A DNA stretch of 21,322 nt from a virus. Below are positions 19,229 to 21,322 of the stretch, one piece after another. The position numbers and the translations under genes were made by a program. The notes beneath the pieces were generated by a model, which was not told where the DNA came from, ran no database searches, and saw nothing but the letters and a program-made list of their open reading frames with translations. The DNA lies in the IMG/VR virus record IMGVR_UViG_3300009790_000097, positions 1-21,322 of that record. One strand, 5' to 3'. Positions within the stretch are counted from its first letter, which is position 1. Each line of letters starts with the position of its first letter.

Positions 19229-20197
19229 ATGGCTATCGTCACAAATGCAGGGAACACCTATGCGTCAGGTGGGCAAGATGCAAGTATTCGAGAGCAACTT
19301 TCAGATGTAATATCTAATATCTCTCCATACGAAACACCTTTCCTTAGTTCCCTAAGAAAAGAAAACGCAAAAAATACTAAAGTAGAATTTTTAAAAGATA
19401 CTTTAGCAACACCGAGTACAACAAATGCTCAACTCGAAGGTGAAACATACAGTGCTACTGCTATTGCGGATGTCACAAGATTAGACAACATGTGTCAGAT
19501 CTTTGCAAAATCATTCGCGGTTTCTGGTACACAAGATAGTGTGGATCACAGTGCAATGAGTACCTTCTCAGCTTACACATTAAGTAAGAGGGCGAAGGAA
19601 TTAAAAACCGACATTGAATCTGCTCTTTTGCAAAATGGTGCAAAGGTATCAGGTGGAACTACAACTGCTAGAAAACTTGCGGGTGTAGGTTCATGGGTTG
19701 CCACTAACAGATCAAAAGGTGGTGGTTCTGGTGCTGACCCAACTGGGGATGGCTCAGATGCTCCTACTGACGGAACTCAAAGAGCAATGACAGAAGATTT
19801 GCTTAAAACTGTTCTCAAAGGAATTTGGGATTCAGGCGGGGATGCAAAAAACATTTATGTTGGATCATTCAATAAGCAAAAAATCTCATCAGTATTTACT
19901 GGTGGTGCATCTGTCACTGTAAACAGAGACACAAAAGACAATACTGTCTATGGCAGTGTTAGTGTTTACCAGTCAGATTTCGGACAACTTACAATTCATC
20001 CTTCTAGACATCAACGCGCTAGAGATTGCTTTGTAATTGACCCTGATCTATGGGCGCTTTCAACTTTAAGAGATTATAAAGTTGAAGAACTAGCAAAAAC
20101 TGGTGATGCAAAACATTGGTTGCTAACTTGTGAACATACTCTTATCGCTAAAAACGAAAGCGGTAATGGTGCGGTTGCAGATTTAACAACATCGTAA
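19229..20197 (+). CDS. Major capsid protein, SU10/DUF5309 family
   Basis: The 322-residue coat protein has an HK97-like fold by family. Diagnostic segments are DVISNISPYETPFLSSLRKE near residue 27, LEGETYSATAIADVTRLDN, SKSFAVSGT-like text (FAKSFAVSGTQDSVDHSAMS), and the C-terminal SVYQSDFGQLTIHPSRHQRA, then DLWALSTLRDYKVEELAKTG. A flexible Gly-rich loop (GGGSGADPTGDGSDAPTDG) near residue 165 may be exposed on the capsid surface. AAAAGGA lies 9-10 nt before the ATG, and a strong hairpin follows the gene, as expected for the most highly expressed late product. Confidence 0.92.
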   Translation: MAIVTNAGNTYASGGQDASIREQLSDVISNISPYETPFLSSLRKENAKNTKVEFLKDTLATPSTTNAQLEGETYSATAIADVTRLDNMCQIFAKSFAVSGTQDSVDHSAMSTFSAYTLSKRAKELKTDIESALLQNGAKVSGGTTTARKLAGVGSWVATNRSKGGGSGADPTGDGSDAPTDGTQRAMTEDLLKTVLKGIWDSGGDAKNIYVGSFNKQKISSVFTGGASVTVNRDTKDNTVYGSVSVYQSDFGQLTIHPSRHQRARDCFVIDPDLWALSTLRDYKVEELAKTGDAKHWLLTCEHTLIAKNESGNGAVADLTTS

Positions 20198-20198
20198 T

Positions 20199-20237
20199 CA
20201 CTATAATAGTGGGGGTCATTAGTTTGACCCCTACTAT
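20199..20237 (+). terminator. Strong hairpin after the coat gene, with a competing small repeat
   Basis: ATAGTGGGGGTCA (20206-20218) pairs with TGACCCCTACTAT (20225-20237), thirteen positions with one G-U pair and a 6-nt loop, then CTTTC. The T run is weak, so it may be a partial terminator that lets some transcripts reach the decoration and tail genes, or a 3' stabiliser of coat mRNA. The overlapping repeat CACTAT-a-ATAGTG (20199-20211) shares the left arm and could compete. Confidence 0.65.
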
Positions 20238-20256
20238 CTTTCAATAAGGATTTTAA

Positions 20257-20526
20257 ATGGAATACAGAGATAAAAGCACAGACAAAATTGCAATATCAAC
20301 AACATCAGCGCAATCATCTGCAATTGCAGAAGGGATATACGCAATAAGATTGATTTGCTCTCAAGCAAGTCATTTTGTTATTGGCGCTAACCCTACCGCA
20401 ACAGTGAGTGATGCTTATATACCCGCAGATACAGAATTGTATTTAGGGATAAGTTCTGGTGAAAAAGTTGGGATAAGAACTGCAAGTGGTTCTGGTTCTG
20501 CTTATATAACTTCATTAACTAAATAA
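20257..20526 (+). CDS. Head-associated beta-rich structural protein, copy 1
   Basis: The 89-residue protein is beta-rich and without charge clusters. It belongs to a type common after coat genes: TSAQSSAIAEGIYAIRLICS, followed by HFVIGANPTATVSDAYIPAD and GEKVGIRT, ending AYITSLTK. Members probably decorate the capsid or head-tail junction; the exact role is unknown. The next gene is a clear paralogue. The start follows AATAAGGA about 7 nt upstream. Confidence 0.7.
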   Translation: MEYRDKSTDKIAISTTSAQSSAIAEGIYAIRLICSQASHFVIGANPTATVSDAYIPADTELYLGISSGEKVGIRTASGSGSAYITSLTK

Positions 20527-20537
20527 AGGAAAAAATT

Positions 20538-20831
20538 ATGGCAATAGGTGGCTATCCAACTTCATATATTTTAGGTACAACGCAAACAGTCGCAGTAGGT
20601 TCATCCTCTGCACAATCTACCGCAGTAAGTGGTAAGTTAAATGTTTACAGAGTAATTGCATCTTGTGATACACACATAGAGTTCGGTACTAATCCGACTG
20701 CAACGACTTCATCAGCTATGCTACCTGCATATACTATTGAATACATTGTTATACCAGAGGGAGAAAAAATGGCGGTTTTAAAATTCGCAACTCAAACTGG
20801 AACTATGTATATAACTGAGTGTACTAGATAA
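20538..20831 (+). CDS. Head-associated beta-rich structural protein, copy 2
   Basis: The 97-residue protein repeats the plan of the preceding gene product: SSSAQSTAVSGKLNVYRVIA matches TSAQSSAIAEGIYAIRLI, HIEFGTNPTATTSSAMLPAY matches HFVIGANPTATVSDAYIPAD, and the ends MYITECTR and AYITSLTK align. It has a longer N-terminus (MAIGGYPTSYILGTTQT). Tandem duplication with divergence is clear. AAAGGA lies 8 nt before the ATG. Its TAA shares a base with the following ATG. Confidence 0.72.
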   Translation: MAIGGYPTSYILGTTQTVAVGSSSAQSTAVSGKLNVYRVIASCDTHIEFGTNPTATTSSAMLPAYTIEYIVIPEGEKMAVLKFATQTGTMYITECTR

Positions 20832-21046
20832 TGTTAGGCGGAAGATTAACTCAAAGAAAAAATGTTCGTTCTCCTGCAAGATATAGAGGCAGACGAACTG
20901 ATGTTGGTGGGTGGAACTTACTTGGTGATGATGGCAGTGGTGGTTCTTTTTCAATCACTATACAAGAAACAAACGATAACATTATCATTGAAGAAGGAAG
21001 AACTTATCAAATAGATACCTCTGAGCCGATTTCACCAAATGGCTAA
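20831..21046 (+). CDS. 71-residue Gly-rich structural-type protein
   Basis: The protein has a basic start (RLTQRKNVRSPARYRGRRTD), a Gly-rich centre (GGWNLLGDDGSGGSFSITIQ) and a beta-rich acidic end (NIIIEEGRTYQIDTSEPISP). No named family, but small proteins of this layout follow decoration genes in related phages. It is coupled to its neighbours by a one-base TAATG overlap upstream and an 8-bp overlap with the next gene. Virion component is the likely role, by context. Confidence 0.6.
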   Translation: MLGGRLTQRKNVRSPARYRGRRTDVGGWNLLGDDGSGGSFSITIQETNDNIIIEEGRTYQIDTSEPISPNG

Positions 21047-21173
21047 GAGAAAAGGTTTTTATTATAAGGAACATGAGAGGATCTCAAAACGAACTTCAAT
21101 TGGCAATCCAAAAAAAACAAAATTAAAAACAAGTTCAATGAACAAACATAAAAGAAGAAATAAAGGATTATAA
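21039..21173 (+). CDS. 44-residue Lys/Arg-rich protein
   Basis: A small, strongly basic frame: MAKRKGFYYKEHERISKRTS at the start and MNKHKRRNKGL at the end. Very similar tiny basic proteins beginning MAKRKG occur in head operons of many podoviruses, and they may bind DNA or neutralise charge inside the virion; the function is not established. It overlaps the previous gene by 8 bp and lies 3 bp before the next, so it is part of the same late operon. Confidence 0.65.
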   Translation: MAKRKGFYYKEHERISKRTSIGNPKKTKLKTSSMNKHKRRNKGL

Positions 21174-21176
21174 GAA

Positions 21177-21322
21177 ATGGCAGATAAAAAGATTTCAGCA
21201 ATGGTGGCAATGACATCATCAGAGATAGCAAATGATGATAATATTGTTATTTCAGATACAAGTGCTAGTCATACAAAAAGAACACCAATATCAGAACTAT
21301 CAAATTTCTTTGGTATAAACCC
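21177..21322 (+). CDS. N-terminus of a fibre- or tail-associated protein, cut by the window end
   Basis: Only 48 codons are visible. The text MADKKISAMVAMTSSEIAND followed by DNIVISDTSASHTKRTPISE is the well-known N-terminal pattern of phage fibre, spike or head-fibre proteins (ADKKIS...TKxxxxSEL), which attaches the fibre to the virion. AAAGGA lies about 12 nt before the ATG, near the end of the preceding gene. The rest, which would carry receptor-binding repeats, is outside the window. Confidence 0.7.
   Translation, partial: MADKKISAMVAMTSSEIANDDNIVISDTSASHTKRTPISELSNFFGIN

Overview
The window is part of a temperate, tailed double-stranded DNA phage (or prophage) with a low GC content, about one third by eye. 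Evidence is a tyrosine integrase, a CI/Cro-type immunity region with divergent promoters, an ERF recombination operon, and a head module of large terminase, P22-like portal, small terminase, scaffold and SU10/DUF5309-type coat protein. The AT-rich composition, the family make-up and a striking use of GANTC sites (the CcrM methylation site of Alphaproteobacteria) suggest a marine alphaproteobacterial host, possibly SAR11-like. That host guess is inference. No tRNA, rRNA, insertion sequence or CRISPR array was found.

Layout. (1) 1-2192: the end of a module with a small membrane protein and a zinc-ribbon protein, then the leftward integrase, a small upstream gene and a non-coding stretch that is the best place for attP. 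(2) 2193-5688: a leftward operon of ten tightly overlapping genes carrying ERF annealing protein, a PD-(D/E)XK exonuclease, DUF6378 and several small unknowns. Its promoter lies near 5830-5857, with a structured leader. (3) 5690-8133: the immunity region. Repressor (leftward) and Cro-like protein (rightward) are separated by promoters that share half-sites TAGCCAA/TAGCAAA with the leftward-operon promoter. (4) 8117-10586: a rightward operon with a HExxH metallopeptidase, a small nuclease, an MT-A70 adenine methyltransferase, a short HTH replication initiator and a sigma-like HTH protein. (5) 10587-10795: a likely replication origin, with an AT-rich dyad followed by five iterons spaced exactly 22 bp. 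(6) 10796-12981: small unknown genes with their own promoter and terminator, written in DNA extraordinarily rich in GAGTC. (7) 12982-21322: the late module, starting at a promoter whose spacer is a TGACTC-AC-GAGTCA dyad, running through packaging and capsid genes to the start of a fibre-like gene cut by the window end.

How it fits together. Repressor binding at the shared half-sites would silence both the recombination operon and the Cro/replication operon. The repressor shows no clear self-cleavage residues, while a HExxH peptidase sits next to Cro, so protease-driven derepression is a reasonable model. After induction, the HTH initiator would act on the 22-bp iterons and ERF plus exonuclease would process replication intermediates. 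The GAGTC-rich operon and late promoter could be sensitive to adenine methylation. The most unusual signals are the iteron array, the GAGTC cluster with its codon-choice signature, and the GANTC dyad inside the late promoter.
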